Notes under the pieces: generated by a model
The model's database searches: none
What the model was told of the DNA's origin: nothing
The model's input: the letters and a program-made list of their open reading frames with translations, nothing else
Assembly (NCBI GenBank): GCA_965205045.1
Contig: OZ242031.1
Location: 2,790,001-2,854,000 of the forward strand
Source: UBA6522 sp965205045
Lineage (GTDB): Bacteria > Pseudomonadota > Gammaproteobacteria > Steroidobacterales > Rariloculaceae
Direction of reading: 5' to 3'
Length of the DNA: 64,000 bases
Shown: one piece after another, positions 55,531-64,000 of the stretch
How the letters are laid out: each line of letters opens with the position of its first letter
How positions within the stretch are numbered: the first letter of the stretch is position 1
Program-made: the position numbers and the translations under genes

Positions 55531-56043
55531 ATGCCTCTCTCGTTGTACGCTTGGTACAGCTTGAATGCCCTCGAATCACTCGGCCGACGCCAGGCTCGGA
55601 TCGCCGGCGAAATCGAATTCGAGCGATTGACGCGGTTTCGTGAGCTATTGCACTCGGAGCATGGAAGTGTACGAGCCGGACTCGGATTTGGCCAACGGAC
55701 AGCAGGATATACCACCGTGCGGTTAGAATACGACGCGAGTTTCATTCTCCAGTGCCAGCGTTGCCTGGAACCGATGGAGGAGCGGGTTTCCCGAAGGGCT
55801 TCATTCGTGATTGTTGGAGGCGATTCGATACCGGCGGGCATCCCGGAGGACCACGAGCCCGTCGAACTTGCCGGCGACCGGTTCCAGCCGGCTGGATTCG
55901 TGGAGGACGAACTCATCATGTCGCTGCCCCTGATCCCGCGGCATGCCCGCCTCGAGCAGTGTGGCGCGCTGGTTCGGGGCCTCGGTCCGCCCGAAGACGG
56001 GAGCGACAGGGATTCAACGGCTACCCCGCTTGCAAAGCACTGA
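55531..56043 (+). CDS. yceD: YceD/DUF177 protein, 23S rRNA accumulation factor
   Basis: 170 aa. The conserved core is LEYDASFILQCQRCLEPMEE with its Cys-x-x-Cys pair, and EDELIMSLPLIPRH near the end. In E. coli YceD is needed for normal 23S rRNA levels. It is 13 bp upstream of rpmF and surely cotranscribed. Confidence 0.9.
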   Translation: MPLSLYAWYSLNALESLGRRQARIAGEIEFERLTRFRELLHSEHGSVRAGLGFGQRTAGYTTVRLEYDASFILQCQRCLEPMEERVSRRASFVIVGGDSIPAGIPEDHEPVELAGDRFQPAGFVEDELIMSLPLIPRHARLEQCGALVRGLGPPEDGSDRDSTATPLAKH

Positions 56044-56056
56044 GGAGAACTGAGTA

Positions 56057-56251
56057 ATGGCTGTTCAGCAACGACGAAAGACCCGATCGAGGCGGGACAT
56101 GCGACGGTCCCACGACGCGTTGAAGGGCGCCGCGCTGTCGACCGATCCCACCACGGGTGAATTGCACAAGCGGCACCACGTCACCGCGAAGGGATTCTAT
56201 CGGGGCCACAAGCGCGTGGACGTATCCGAGCCCGAGGCGCGGGAAGAATAG
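56057..56251 (+). CDS. rpmF: Ribosomal protein L32
   Basis: 64 aa. MAVQQRRKTRSRRDMRRSHD is the typical basic N-terminus, and TGELHKRHHVTAKGFYRG is conserved. The four zinc cysteines found in some L32 proteins are absent, as in many Gammaproteobacteria. GAGGAGA precedes the start. Confidence 0.96.
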   Translation: MAVQQRRKTRSRRDMRRSHDALKGAALSTDPTTGELHKRHHVTAKGFYRGHKRVDVSEPEAREE

Positions 56252-56397
56252 CGCCGTGTTCCTGATGCCCGTGCCTGGCCCGGCCCGTTAACTGTCGTCC
56301 GGCGTGCGCGCCGAGCCCATCGCCGTGTCTGCGCGTGCACCCGGTGACCGTTGCGATGCCGGATTCCCGCCGCTTCCCCAGCTCCGGTAGTGGATGA

Positions 56398-57417
56398 ATG
56401 TCTCCCAAGGTAACGATAGCGCTTGACGCCATGAGCGGCGACCGCGGTCCGGACGCCGTTGTGCCGGCCGCGCTGTCGGTGCTTGAGGCGGACGACTCGG
56501 CCGATTTTCTGCTGGTCGGTCTGCCCGATACCCTCGAGCGCGCGAGAAGGGCGGGGGGCGACCGTTATGGCGGCCGGCTCCGGTTCGTGGAGGCAACGGA
56601 AGTTGTCGAAATGGACGAGGCGCCTGCAGACGCGCTGCGCAGGAAGAAGAACTCTTCCATGCGCCTCGCCATCGAGGCAGTGCGGAAAGGCGAAGCGGAT
56701 GCCTGCGTCAGCTCGGGGAATACCGGTGCGTTGATGGCGACCGCCCGCTACGTTCTCAAGACGCTGCCCGGCGTTGACCGTCCCGCCATCATCTCTGCCG
56801 TGCCGGGCATGGGCGGCTATACCTTCATGCTGGACCTGGGCGCCAACATCGGTTGTACGGCTCAGCACCTGCTGCAGTTTGCGATCATGGGTACCGTAGT
56901 TGCGGAAGGCATGCTCGATATCCGGGCTGCGCGGGTTGCGCTGCTCAACATCGGGCTCGAGGACATCAAGGGCGACGATCTCGTACGCGAGGCCGCGGAG
57001 CTGTTGAGCCACAGTACCCTCAACTACGTGGGCTATATCGAGGGTGACGGCATCTTCAACGGCAAGGCGGATGTGGTGGTGTGCGACGGGTTCGTGGGCA
57101 ACGTGGCGTTGAAGACCATGGAAGGGGTGGCCGGCTTTATCGCCACGATCCTCAGCGACGAATTCAGGCGCAGTCCGCTTCGGCAGGTTCAGGGCGTCGC
57201 TGCGAGCACGGCCCTGCACGCGGTGCGCGAACGTCTGGATTCGCGCCGTTACAATGGCGCAAGCTTGGTGGGTTTGAACGGCATCGTCATCAAGAGCCAC
57301 GGCGGCGCCGACGAGATCGCGTTCGAAACTGCCGTGAACAGGGCAATAACGGAAGCACGCAACGGAGTTCCGGTGCAGATCGCCAATCTCATGGAAGAAC
57401 AATGTATTCGCGCATAG
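56398..57417 (+). CDS. plsX: Phosphate acyltransferase PlsX
   Basis: 339 aa. Makes acyl-phosphate from acyl-ACP for phospholipid synthesis. IALDAMSGDRGPDAVVPAAL at the N-terminus and SSGNTGALMA in the middle are diagnostic. It lies 146 bp after rpmF and overlaps fabH by 16 bp. Confidence 0.95.
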   Translation: MSPKVTIALDAMSGDRGPDAVVPAALSVLEADDSADFLLVGLPDTLERARRAGGDRYGGRLRFVEATEVVEMDEAPADALRRKKNSSMRLAIEAVRKGEADACVSSGNTGALMATARYVLKTLPGVDRPAIISAVPGMGGYTFMLDLGANIGCTAQHLLQFAIMGTVVAEGMLDIRAARVALLNIGLEDIKGDDLVREAAELLSHSTLNYVGYIEGDGIFNGKADVVVCDGFVGNVALKTMEGVAGFIATILSDEFRRSPLRQVQGVAASTALHAVRERLDSRRYNGASLVGLNGIVIKSHGGADEIAFETAVNRAITEARNGVPVQIANLMEEQCIRA

Positions 57418-58355
57418 CCGGAACGGGGGCGTATCTGCCCGAAAGGGTGCTGACCAACTTCGATCTGGAAAAGATGATCGATACCACCGACGAGTGGATC
57501 CGAACACGCACCGGTATCGAGCGCAGACACCTCGCTGCAGACGGTCAAGCCACCAGCGACCTGTCGGAACATGCCTGCCGGGCGGCGCTGGATGCCGCGG
57601 GAATGACGCCGGCCGATATCGATCTCGTGGTGGTGGGGACATGTACGCCGGACCTGGTGTTTCCCAATGTCGCCTGTCTGCTCCAGGAGCGCATGGGGAT
57701 GTCCGGGACTGCCTTCAGCATCGAAGCCGCCTGCAGCGGATTCATCTATTCGTTGAGCGTGGCGGACAAGTTCATTCGCGCGGGACAGGCCAGCCGCGCG
57801 CTGGTGTGCGGTGCAGAGGTCATGTCGCGGATCATCGACTGGACCGACCGGGAAACCTGCGTGTTGTTCGGCGACGGCGCTGGCGCCGTGGTGCTTGAGG
57901 CCTCCGAAGATGCCGGCATTCTCTACACCGACCTGGGCGCCGACGGCCGTTACCGAAACCTGCTCTATGCCGATTCCGGTGTTTCCAGAGTCAAGGAAGA
58001 GGGGTCGGCCGCCCTGGTCATGAAGGGCAACGAAGTCTTCAAGGTGGCTGTGCGCACGCTGGGGCGCATGGTGGACCGCGTCCTTGCCGACAATGGACTT
58101 GAGCAGGGCCAGATCGACTGGTTTGTCCCGCACCAGGCAAACCTGCGCATTATCAGTGCAACCGCCAGACGCCTTGGATTGCCCATGGAACGGGTGGTGC
58201 TGACGGTCAGGGATCATGGCAACACGTCGGCGGCATCCATCCCGCTGGCATTCGATACGGCGGTGCGCGACGGGCGGATTCAGCCGGGGGACCTGGTTCT
58301 GATGGAAGCCTTCGGCGGCGGCTTCACCTGGGGCGCCTCGCTGGTCAGGTATTGA
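57402..58355 (+). CDS. fabH: 3-oxoacyl-ACP synthase III FabH
   Basis: 317 aa. First condensation of fatty-acid synthesis. The catalytic triad is visible: Cys in EAACSGF, His in VPHQANLRI, Asn in DHGNTSAAS. ATG at 57402 begins MYSRIAGTGAYLPE, the standard N-terminus. The fabD-fabG-acpP genes that often follow are not here; an L,D-transpeptidase gene comes next. Confidence 0.96.
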   Translation: MYSRIAGTGAYLPERVLTNFDLEKMIDTTDEWIRTRTGIERRHLAADGQATSDLSEHACRAALDAAGMTPADIDLVVVGTCTPDLVFPNVACLLQERMGMSGTAFSIEAACSGFIYSLSVADKFIRAGQASRALVCGAEVMSRIIDWTDRETCVLFGDGAGAVVLEASEDAGILYTDLGADGRYRNLLYADSGVSRVKEEGSAALVMKGNEVFKVAVRTLGRMVDRVLADNGLEQGQIDWFVPHQANLRIISATARRLGLPMERVVLTVRDHGNTSAASIPLAFDTAVRDGRIQPGDLVLMEAFGGGFTWGASLVRY

Positions 58356-58393
58356 ATTCCCGGGTTCAGCCCATACCAATTCACATATTCAGT

Positions 58394-58399
58394 TATAAT
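58394..58399 (+). promoter_or_regulatory. TATAAT hexamer before the L,D-transpeptidase gene
   Basis: A perfect -10 hexamer in an AT-rich pocket after fabH. No good -35 is seen at normal spacing. If used, transcription would start near 58405, favouring the ATG at 58410 with a very short leader. Confidence 0.35.
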
Positions 58400-58409
58400 G
58401 AGGTCCCAG

Positions 58410-59339
58410 ATGAGGAAGACCGCTAGCCTGCTGTTGCTGGTTTTGATTCCGTTCGCCGGATCCGGCGCGCTGGAATTGACGCTTGAGGCCGAAAGCAACC
58501 TGGTCGGTACGACGCAGATCGTCACTGCGAAGTATGAGGATACCTTCGTCAAGCTGGCCAGGCGGTACAATCTCGGCCTCGAGGAAATGAAGCAGGCCAA
58601 TCCGGGCGTCGATCCCTGGTTGCCCGGTGAGGGCACGCAGATCGTCCTGCCGACCCAGTTCGTGCTTCCCAGCGCCCCCCGCCAGGGTGTGGTGATCAAC
58701 CTGCCGGAACTGCGGCTCTACTATTACCCGGCGGATGATCCCGGCCGCGTCATTACCCATCCGGTCAGCATCGGACGCCAGGAATGGCAGACGCCCCTGG
58801 GGCGCGCCGAGATCATTGCCAAGGCCGAGAAACCGGCCTGGTATCCGCCGGAGTCCATTCGCCGGGAGCACGCGGAGGCGGGCGATTTCCTGCCCCGCGT
58901 CGTGCCTCCGGGGCCCGACAATCCGCTGGGCGATCATGCGATGCGGCTCAGCATCCCGGGTTACCTGATCCACGGGACGAACAGGCCGTCGGGGCTGGGC
59001 ATGCGGGTGACGCACGGGTGCATTCGCATGTTCCCGGAAGACATCGAGGGGTTGTTCGGGGCCGTGCCCATCGGCACACCCGTGCATATCGTCAATCAGC
59101 CCTACAAGCTGGCGTGGAGTGAAAACGGCTTCTATCTTGAGGCCCATCCGCCGTTGGAGGAGGAAAGGGTGGATGACGCCTGGGCGATGACCCAGTTGAC
59201 CCGCGCTTTCGTCGCCGCCACGCAAGAAGGGCAAGGCGCAAGCTTTGACTGGGAGCTTGCGGAACTCGCCGTAGAGAAATCACGGGGCATTCCGGAATTC
59301 GTGTCGCCGGTCAGCGTCGCAGATCGAAATCCGGAGTAA
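58410..59339 (+). CDS. L,D-transpeptidase with LysM domain
   Basis: 309 aa from the ATG at 58410, which has GAGG 6-7 bases upstream; an in-frame ATG at 58398 is the alternative. A signal peptide (TASLLLLVLIPFAGSGALE) leads to a LysM-like domain (YEDTFVKLARRYNLGLEEMKQANP, ending IVLP) and a YkuD catalytic domain. The active site is HGTNRPSG with THGCIRMF, Cys in HGCIR. It would cross-link peptidoglycan or attach lipoprotein in the periplasm. The alanine-rich lipoprotein gene close by, convergent, is a possible substrate, by analogy with Lpp; it ends in AK, like Lpp. Confidence 0.9.
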   Translation: MRKTASLLLLVLIPFAGSGALELTLEAESNLVGTTQIVTAKYEDTFVKLARRYNLGLEEMKQANPGVDPWLPGEGTQIVLPTQFVLPSAPRQGVVINLPELRLYYYPADDPGRVITHPVSIGRQEWQTPLGRAEIIAKAEKPAWYPPESIRREHAEAGDFLPRVVPPGPDNPLGDHAMRLSIPGYLIHGTNRPSGLGMRVTHGCIRMFPEDIEGLFGAVPIGTPVHIVNQPYKLAWSENGFYLEAHPPLEEERVDDAWAMTQLTRAFVAATQEGQGASFDWELAELAVEKSRGIPEFVSPVSVADRNPE

Positions 59340-59407
59340 GCGCGCCCGTACAGGCGTTCTGGCCAAGCCGGATTGTGGCCGGCCACGGTCATGGCCGGCC
59401 CAATGGA

Positions 59408-59707
59408 TTATTTGGCTTGCGCTTCCTCGAACATGCGGTCCATGCGCTCGTTGGTGGCATCGATGCCGGCCTGAGCGGCATTGGCAGCCGCAAGTGCTTC
59501 GTTTGCCGCAGCCTGAGCTTGTGCCGCCGCCTGCTCGGCTCCGCTTCCTGGCTGACTGGCCGCTGCTTGTTCCGCTGCGGACTGCGCAGCTTCGGCGACC
59601 GCGCGAATCTCGGCCAACTGCGCCTCCAATGCGTAATACGCTGGCGTGCATCCGCCGGCTGATGTCAAGACGGCCAAAAGCGCGCCAAGCTGGAGTTTCC
59701 TGCCCAT
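59408..59707 (-). CDS. Alanine-zipper outer-membrane lipoprotein (Lpp/OprI-like)
   Basis: 99 aa. The lipobox is LTSAGGC, cleaving before C20. The mature protein is an alanine-rich coiled coil (EAAQSAAEQAAASQ, AAQAQAAANEALAAANAAQ) ending in EEAQAK, so a C-terminal lysine is available for attachment to peptidoglycan as in Lpp. It is convergent with the L,D-transpeptidase gene. Attachment is inference from the family. Confidence 0.85.
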   Translation of the reverse strand: MGRKLQLGALLAVLTSAGGCTPAYYALEAQLAEIRAVAEAAQSAAEQAAASQPGSGAEQAAAQAQAAANEALAAANAAQAGIDATNERMDRMFEEAQAK

Positions 59708-59819
59708 AGACTATCCCCTGAGTGAACATTGAAAAGACCGTCGCATTATTTCCCAAAGCACGTTTGATTGCAATCGGGTTATAGGTGCGTATTTGCGCGG
59801 GTTTGATTTTTCCGCATCA

Positions 59820-59835
59820 CTGTATACAATACCAG
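59820..59835. promoter_or_regulatory. LexA operator 1 upstream of lexA
   Basis: CTG-N10-CAG (CTGTATACAATACCAG), close to the gammaproteobacterial SOS box; 27 bp before the lexA start. Confidence 0.8.
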
Positions 59836-59838
59836 TTA

Positions 59839-59854
59839 GTGTGCTTATATACAG
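59839..59854. promoter_or_regulatory. LexA operator 2 upstream of lexA (half-consensus)
   Basis: GTG-N10-CAG with TATATACAG as the good half. Two adjacent boxes before lexA are common. Confidence 0.6.
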
Positions 59855-59862
59855 TGATTATC

Positions 59863-60471
59863 ATGCACGGGCTGACTGCGCGACAAAAGGAAATTCTCTC
59901 TTTGATTCAAAGAGTTGTCTCTGAATCAAATATGCCGCCCACGCGTGCGGAAATTGCCCGGGAACTGGGCTTCCGTTCGGTGAACGCGGCCGAGGAACAC
60001 TTGAGGGCCCTGGAGCGCAAGGGGGTCATCGAATTGTTGCCGGGTATTTCCCGGGGAATTCGCTTGCGGGACCCCCTGCCCGGGCAAATGGGGCTGCCCA
60101 TGGTGGGCCGGGTTGCTGCCGGCGCGCCCATGCTGGCCGAGGAGCATATCGAGGCCCGCTACCGGATCGATCCGGCCTTTTTCAGGTCGGAACCCCACTT
60201 CCTGCTCCGGATACACGGCATGAGCATGCGGGATGCGGGCATCCTGGACGGCGACTTCGTGGCGGTGCGGCGTTCGGTGGATATCAGGAACGGGCAGATC
60301 GTGGTGGCCCGCCTGGAAGACGAAGTCACCGTGAAACGCTATCGCCAGGATGGGCACCGGGTGTGGCTCATGCCGGAGAACCCGGATTTCGATCCGATCC
60401 GGGTGGATCTCAGGACCCAGGACATGGCCATCGAGGGCATCGTGGTCGGGGTCATGCGCAATACCGTTTGA
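59863..60471 (+). CDS. lexA: SOS repressor LexA
   Basis: 202 aa. An N-terminal winged helix (LTARQKEILSLIQ, PPTRAEIARELGFRSVNAAEEHL) is followed by the cleavage site region VAAGAP (Ala-Gly) and the serine in GMSMRD with lysine in VTVKRY. The start at 59863 is chosen because LexA begins at LTxRQ; two operator sites lie just upstream for self-control. It heads lexA-imuA-imuB-dnaE2. Confidence 0.95.
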   Translation: MHGLTARQKEILSLIQRVVSESNMPPTRAEIARELGFRSVNAAEEHLRALERKGVIELLPGISRGIRLRDPLPGQMGLPMVGRVAAGAPMLAEEHIEARYRIDPAFFRSEPHFLLRIHGMSMRDAGILDGDFVAVRRSVDIRNGQIVVARLEDEVTVKRYRQDGHRVWLMPENPDFDPIRVDLRTQDMAIEGIVVGVMRNTV

Positions 60472-60490
60472 GTCGGTTGAAGGAGCACTG

Positions 60491-61258
60491 GTGACCGGCC
60501 CGGGTGTTTCACCGAGGTTCGCCGCGGCGGCGCGTGCGGAAAGCACTGCTGACCCCGGGGGCCGGAAGCGTGTCCAACGACCCATCGATCATCCCCTCGT
60601 CTGGCGGGCGGGGGAGAACAGCGCTTCCCGGAGAACCTGCCCCACCGGCTTCGAGGCCCTGGACCGCCATTTGCCGGGGGGCGGCTGGCCGGCCACAGGG
60701 CTGACCGAGATCCTGACGGAACATTGCGGCATCGGCGAACTCAGCCTGTTGATGCCCGCTCTGGCGTGCCTGGGGGAGGGTGGCGGCACAGGCTGCATCG
60801 TCTGGATCGCACCGCCCCATATCCCCTATGCGCCGGCCCTGCACAGCCAGGGGATCGGCCTGGACCGGGTGCTCGTCGTGCGCGGCCGCACCGGCGCCCG
60901 GGGGAATCGGGACACCCTTTGGGCCATGGAGCAGGCCCTGCGCTTCGGTTCCTGTGCGGCCGTTCTGGCCTGGACGCGCTCCGTGGACCAGGTTCCGCTG
61001 AGAAGGCTGCAACTGGCCGCCGAAGCAGGGCAGTGCTGGGCGGTGCTGTTTCGGCCGCCGGATGCCTCGCGCCAGCGATCGCCCGCAGTGTTGAGGATGC
61101 GCCTCACGGCCATCGGCGAGCAGACCCGAATCGAGATACTCAAGTGCCGCGGCGGGCGCCCCGGCACGGTTTCGATCCGTTTCCAAGACCGGCATCCAGG
61201 CGATGTGGAGCACGGCAGGCGCACTGCCGGCCCACATCGGGATGTCCCGGACCGGTAG
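60491..61258 (+). CDS. imuA: Mutasome accessory protein ImuA
   Basis: 255 aa, RecA/SulA-like fold. TGFEALDRHLPGGGWPATGLTEI is the family's hallmark, followed by LWAMEQALRFGSCAAVLAW. The GTG start has AAGGAG six to seven bases upstream and lies 19 bp after lexA. It acts with ImuB and DnaE2 in error-prone repair under SOS control. Confidence 0.9.
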   Translation: MTGPGVSPRFAAAARAESTADPGGRKRVQRPIDHPLVWRAGENSASRRTCPTGFEALDRHLPGGGWPATGLTEILTEHCGIGELSLLMPALACLGEGGGTGCIVWIAPPHIPYAPALHSQGIGLDRVLVVRGRTGARGNRDTLWAMEQALRFGSCAAVLAWTRSVDQVPLRRLQLAAEAGQCWAVLFRPPDASRQRSPAVLRMRLTAIGEQTRIEILKCRGGRPGTVSIRFQDRHPGDVEHGRRTAGPHRDVPDR

Positions 61259-61264
61259 CCCGCC

Positions 61265-62665
61265 ATGGCCCAGCCGCTCAGAGCCCCTTGTCCCGGGGAG
61301 ACTTCCCCACCCCGGCAACCCGCGCTTTCGCCGAGGCCGCCGCCGAAACGGTTATGGATCGCGGTTCACCTGCCGGAGGTTGAGCGGCAGGAACTCGTCT
61401 CCCTTGCATGCCGGGTGCGGAAAATCACGCCGCTGGTGAGCCTGGAACCGCCCCGGGCACTGGTTCTGGAAGTTGGCGGAAGTCTCAGGTTGTGGGGAGG
61501 CCTCGATTCGATCGGGAAGGCACTCGACAGGGAACTGGGCCGGCGCCGGCTGACGGCTCGCCTCTGCACGGCGCCCACGGCCCTGGCCGCGCTTTGGCTG
61601 GCCCGCGGTGGCCGGGAGGATGTGCTGTCGGCAGAACAGTTGTCCGGCTGTCTGGGCACGTTGCCGCTGCGCGTGACGGGATGGCCGCAAGCCACTCGAC
61701 GGCTGTTGAAGAAGATGGGGCTGGGGACGGTGGGAGACTGTCTGAGGTTGCCCCGCGATGGTCTGGCTCGACGAGTGGGGCAGCGCTGTCTGGACGATCT
61801 CGACCAGTCCCTGGGTCAGCGGCAGGATATCAGGATCGCGTTCTGTCCGGACCGGCGTTTCAGTTCCGTCGTGGAATTTCAGGAAGAGGTGGCAGAGCCG
61901 CAGGTCATCGCCGAGGCGGGGGGGAAACTCATTCTCCGGCTGGCCGAAGCGCTCCACAGGCATCAGGCGCAGATCGAAAGCTGCCGGTACGGCTTCCATC
62001 ACTTGCACCGGCCGGCAACGGCGGTGCGTATCGACCAGGTTGTACCGACCCATGAGCCGCGGAAGATCGCCGATCTTTTCCTGAGCCGGCTGGAAGCCCT
62101 CTCGCTGCCCGCCCCGGTCACCGCGCTGAGCCTGAGGACGGGAAAGATCGCTCCCATGAAGGGATTGAATTCGACGTTGTTTCCGGCTTGCCCGGAGATT
62201 CCCCCGAGGACCACCCTGGGTGAGTTGATCGCGCGCCTGCGGGTGCGCTTCGGCGCGGAGGATATCCATGGCCTCGGGCTGGCTGAGGATCATCGGCCCG
62301 AAGCGGCCTGGAGCAAGGTGAAGGATTTGCGGTCCGGGCCCGTGGCCGCAGGGAGGGTCCCGGATACCCGAGGCGGCCTTTCGGCCGGGCGGCGCCCGGC
62401 GGCCCGTCAGGCGACGGCTCCCGGATGCCCGCAACGGCCTCTGTGGCTGCTGTCCGCGCCGGTCAGCGTCGCGGCCGCCGACGGCGGGCGGGGGCGTTTG
62501 CGGCTGGAGTCCGGCCCGGAGCGGATTGAAGCCGGCTGGTGGGAGGGGCTCGATACCAGCCGGGACTACTACGTCGCCCGCGGCAGCCGGGGCAGGCGGC
62601 TGTGGGTGTTTCGGGACCGCTGCTTCGGCCGCGGCGACTGGTACCTGCATGGAATCTTCGGTTGA
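61265..62665 (+). CDS. imuB: Y-family polymerase-like protein ImuB
   Basis: 466 aa. It resembles Y-family DNA polymerases but lacks obvious catalytic acidic residues, as ImuB does; it acts as the clamp-binding hub of the mutasome. The start WIAVHLPEVERQELV and the end LWVFRDRCFGRGDWYLHGIFG are typical. It lies 6 bp after imuA and overlaps dnaE2 by 17 bp. Confidence 0.9.
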   Translation: MAQPLRAPCPGETSPPRQPALSPRPPPKRLWIAVHLPEVERQELVSLACRVRKITPLVSLEPPRALVLEVGGSLRLWGGLDSIGKALDRELGRRRLTARLCTAPTALAALWLARGGREDVLSAEQLSGCLGTLPLRVTGWPQATRRLLKKMGLGTVGDCLRLPRDGLARRVGQRCLDDLDQSLGQRQDIRIAFCPDRRFSSVVEFQEEVAEPQVIAEAGGKLILRLAEALHRHQAQIESCRYGFHHLHRPATAVRIDQVVPTHEPRKIADLFLSRLEALSLPAPVTALSLRTGKIAPMKGLNSTLFPACPEIPPRTTLGELIARLRVRFGAEDIHGLGLAEDHRPEAAWSKVKDLRSGPVAAGRVPDTRGGLSAGRRPAARQATAPGCPQRPLWLLSAPVSVAAADGGRGRLRLESGPERIEAGWWEGLDTSRDYYVARGSRGRRLWVFRDRCFGRGDWYLHGIFG

Positions 62666-64000
62666 GCCGGCCCGCATATCGCGAGGATATGCGGGCGCCG
62701 GCACCTCTCGCCGGTCCGTCGCGGCGACTGCCGATTCCACGGCGGCCGCCGGCCCGGCGCAGTCCCCCGGTTATGCGGAACTGCACTGCCTGAGCAATTT
62801 CACCTTTCTCCGCGGGGCGTCCCATCCCCGGGAACAAGTGGAACGGGCCGCCGAACTGGGCTATGCGGCCCTGGCGCTGACCGACGAGTGTTCCCTGGCC
62901 GGCGTGGTGCGGGCCCACTCGGCGGCGAAGGCACTGCCCATGAAACTCATCATCGGCAGCGAGTTTCGCCTGGAAGAAGGCATCGGGACCGTCGTGCTGG
63001 CGCCGGACCGCGCCGCCTACGGAACGCTTTCGGCGCTCATCAGCCACGCGCGAAGGGCGGCCGAAAAGGGCGCCTATCGACTGACCCGGGACGATTTCGA
63101 GCGCTATCTGGCGCCTTCGGAATGCCTGATCCTGTGGTTGCCGGGGGCGTCGCCGGGGACGGCGGCGGTCCTGCGGGAAGGCGCCTGGCTCAAGGAACGT
63201 TTCTCCCGCCGCCTGTGGCTGGCCGCGGAACTGCTGATGACGGGCAGGGACCGGGTGTTGTTGGCCCGATGGCAGCACGTGGCAGCGAAACTGGGCCTGC
63301 CGATGCTCGCCAGCGGCAACGTCCACATGCACTGCCGCGAGCGCCGGAAGCTCCAGGATACGCTCACCGCCATTCGCTTCGGGAAACCGCTGCGAAAGAT
63401 GGGCTTCGGGCTGTATTCCAACGGCGAGCGTTTCCTGAGGCCCATCGGGGAACTCGCCAGGATCTACCCCGGACGCCTGTTGAAGGAGACGCTCGCGGTC
63501 GCCGAGCGCATCGATTTCTCCCTGGACGAACTGCGCTACGAATATCCCCGCGAACTGGTTCCGGAGGGGACGACGCCCGCCAGCCATCTGCGCGGCCTCA
63601 CTGAAGAGGGCATGCGCTGGCGCTGGCCGGCCGGAGCGCCGGCCAAGGTCAGAGAGCTCATTGAATACGAACTGAAGCTCATCGGCGAGCTTCGTTACGA
63701 GGCCTATTTCCTCACCGTTCACGATGTCGTCCGGTTCGCCCTCGGCCGGGGCATCCTCTGCCAGGGGCGCGGTTCCGCAGCCAATTCGGCCGTGTGTTAC
63801 TGCCTGGGTATCACCGAAGTCGATCCCGCCCGCATGGAAGTGCTCATGGAGCGGTTCATTTCCAGGGAGAGGAATGAGCCGCCCGACATCGACGTGGATT
63901 TCGAGCACGAGCGCCGCGAGGAAGTCATTCAATACATCTACCGGAAATATTCCCGCGAACGCGCCGCGTTGGCCGCCACGGTCATCGGTTATCGCACCCG
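62649..64000 (+). CDS. dnaE2: Error-prone DNA polymerase DnaE2 (5' part; runs off window)
   Basis: About 450 codons are visible. After a 40-residue variable N-terminus the PHP domain begins (YAELHCLSNFTFLRGASHP, LTDECSLAGVVRAH) and continues into the polymerase core (GILCQGRGSAANSAVCYCLGI, PPDIDVDFEHERREEVIQY), the catalytic PDIDVDF motif. ATG at 62649 overlaps the imuB stop. It performs mutagenic lesion bypass. The frame is open to the last base. Confidence 0.93.
   Translation, partial: MESSVEPARISRGYAGAGTSRRSVAATADSTAAAGPAQSPGYAELHCLSNFTFLRGASHPREQVERAAELGYAALALTDECSLAGVVRAHSAAKALPMKLIIGSEFRLEEGIGTVVLAPDRAAYGTLSALISHARRAAEKGAYRLTRDDFERYLAPSECLILWLPGASPGTAAVLREGAWLKERFSRRLWLAAELLMTGRDRVLLARWQHVAAKLGLPMLASGNVHMHCRERRKLQDTLTAIRFGKPLRKMGFGLYSNGERFLRPIGELARIYPGRLLKETLAVAERIDFSLDELRYEYPRELVPEGTTPASHLRGLTEEGMRWRWPAGAPAKVRELIEYELKLIGELRYEAYFLTVHDVVRFALGRGILCQGRGSAANSAVCYCLGITEVDPARMEVLMERFISRERNEPPDIDVDFEHERREEVIQYIYRKYSRERAALAATVIGYRT

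Noticed and set aside
56197..57642. 481-aa minus-strand frame over plsX and fabH
   Set aside because: Shadow of two conserved enzymes; no family features.
62463..63932. 489-aa minus-strand frame over dnaE2
   Set aside because: DnaE2 motifs on the plus strand explain the coding signal.

Overview
The window is GC-rich chromosomal DNA from a Gammaproteobacterium. The lipid A and cell-envelope block (comEC, msbA, lpxK, kdsB, LMW-PTP) followed by rne, rluC, maf, yceD, rpmF, plsX, fabH matches the gene order I know from Pseudomonas-like genomes. The SOS cassette lexA-imuA-imuB-dnaE2 also fits. The species cannot be named from the sequence. I see no tRNA, rRNA or CRISPR array.

Two accessory blocks split this backbone. 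Block 1 (about 1.2-33.3 kb) lies between a broken comEC and msbA and is a defence island. It holds (a) a phosphorothioation locus sspA-sspB-sspC-sspD followed by a helicase, a GHKL ATPase and a PLD-type nuclease (sspF-sspG-sspH-like), with sspD split by an IS66 element; (b) a membrane protein with a GNAT-like tail and an unknown protein; (c) a coupled pair of a 2558-aa protein with two sacsin/Hsp90-type ATPase modules and a SNF2 helicase, the best candidate here for an undescribed system; (d) a GIY-YIG nuclease; (e) a Uma2-type nuclease. Four diverged copies of the comEC 3' end separate the cargo modules, which suggests repeated insertion at one site.

Block 2 (about 37.0-48.1 kb) sits between kdsB and the phosphatase gene. 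It is bounded by 65-bp imperfect direct repeats that include the kdsB stop codon, and a tyrosine recombinase lies at its right edge. Its cargo is one long minus-strand run of exported proteins: a repeat-rich Ig-like protein (split by IS66), a secreted unknown, an M15-type peptidase, a secreted repeat protein, and then a second, partly broken copy of the last three. Between the Ig-like gene and the recombinase are two 17-bp inverted repeats with the form of recombinase core sites; they could define a small invertible segment.

Three IS66-family copies of 2382 bp, which look identical, each have perfect 8-bp target duplications, so all are recent. They hit sspD, a small defence-island locus and the Ig-like gene. 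From 49.5 kb to the end the genes are mostly ordinary housekeeping genes: rne, rluC, maf, fatty-acid genes, an L,D-transpeptidase, an alanine-rich lipoprotein, and lexA with two operator-like sites leading into the mutasome genes. dnaE2 runs off the window.
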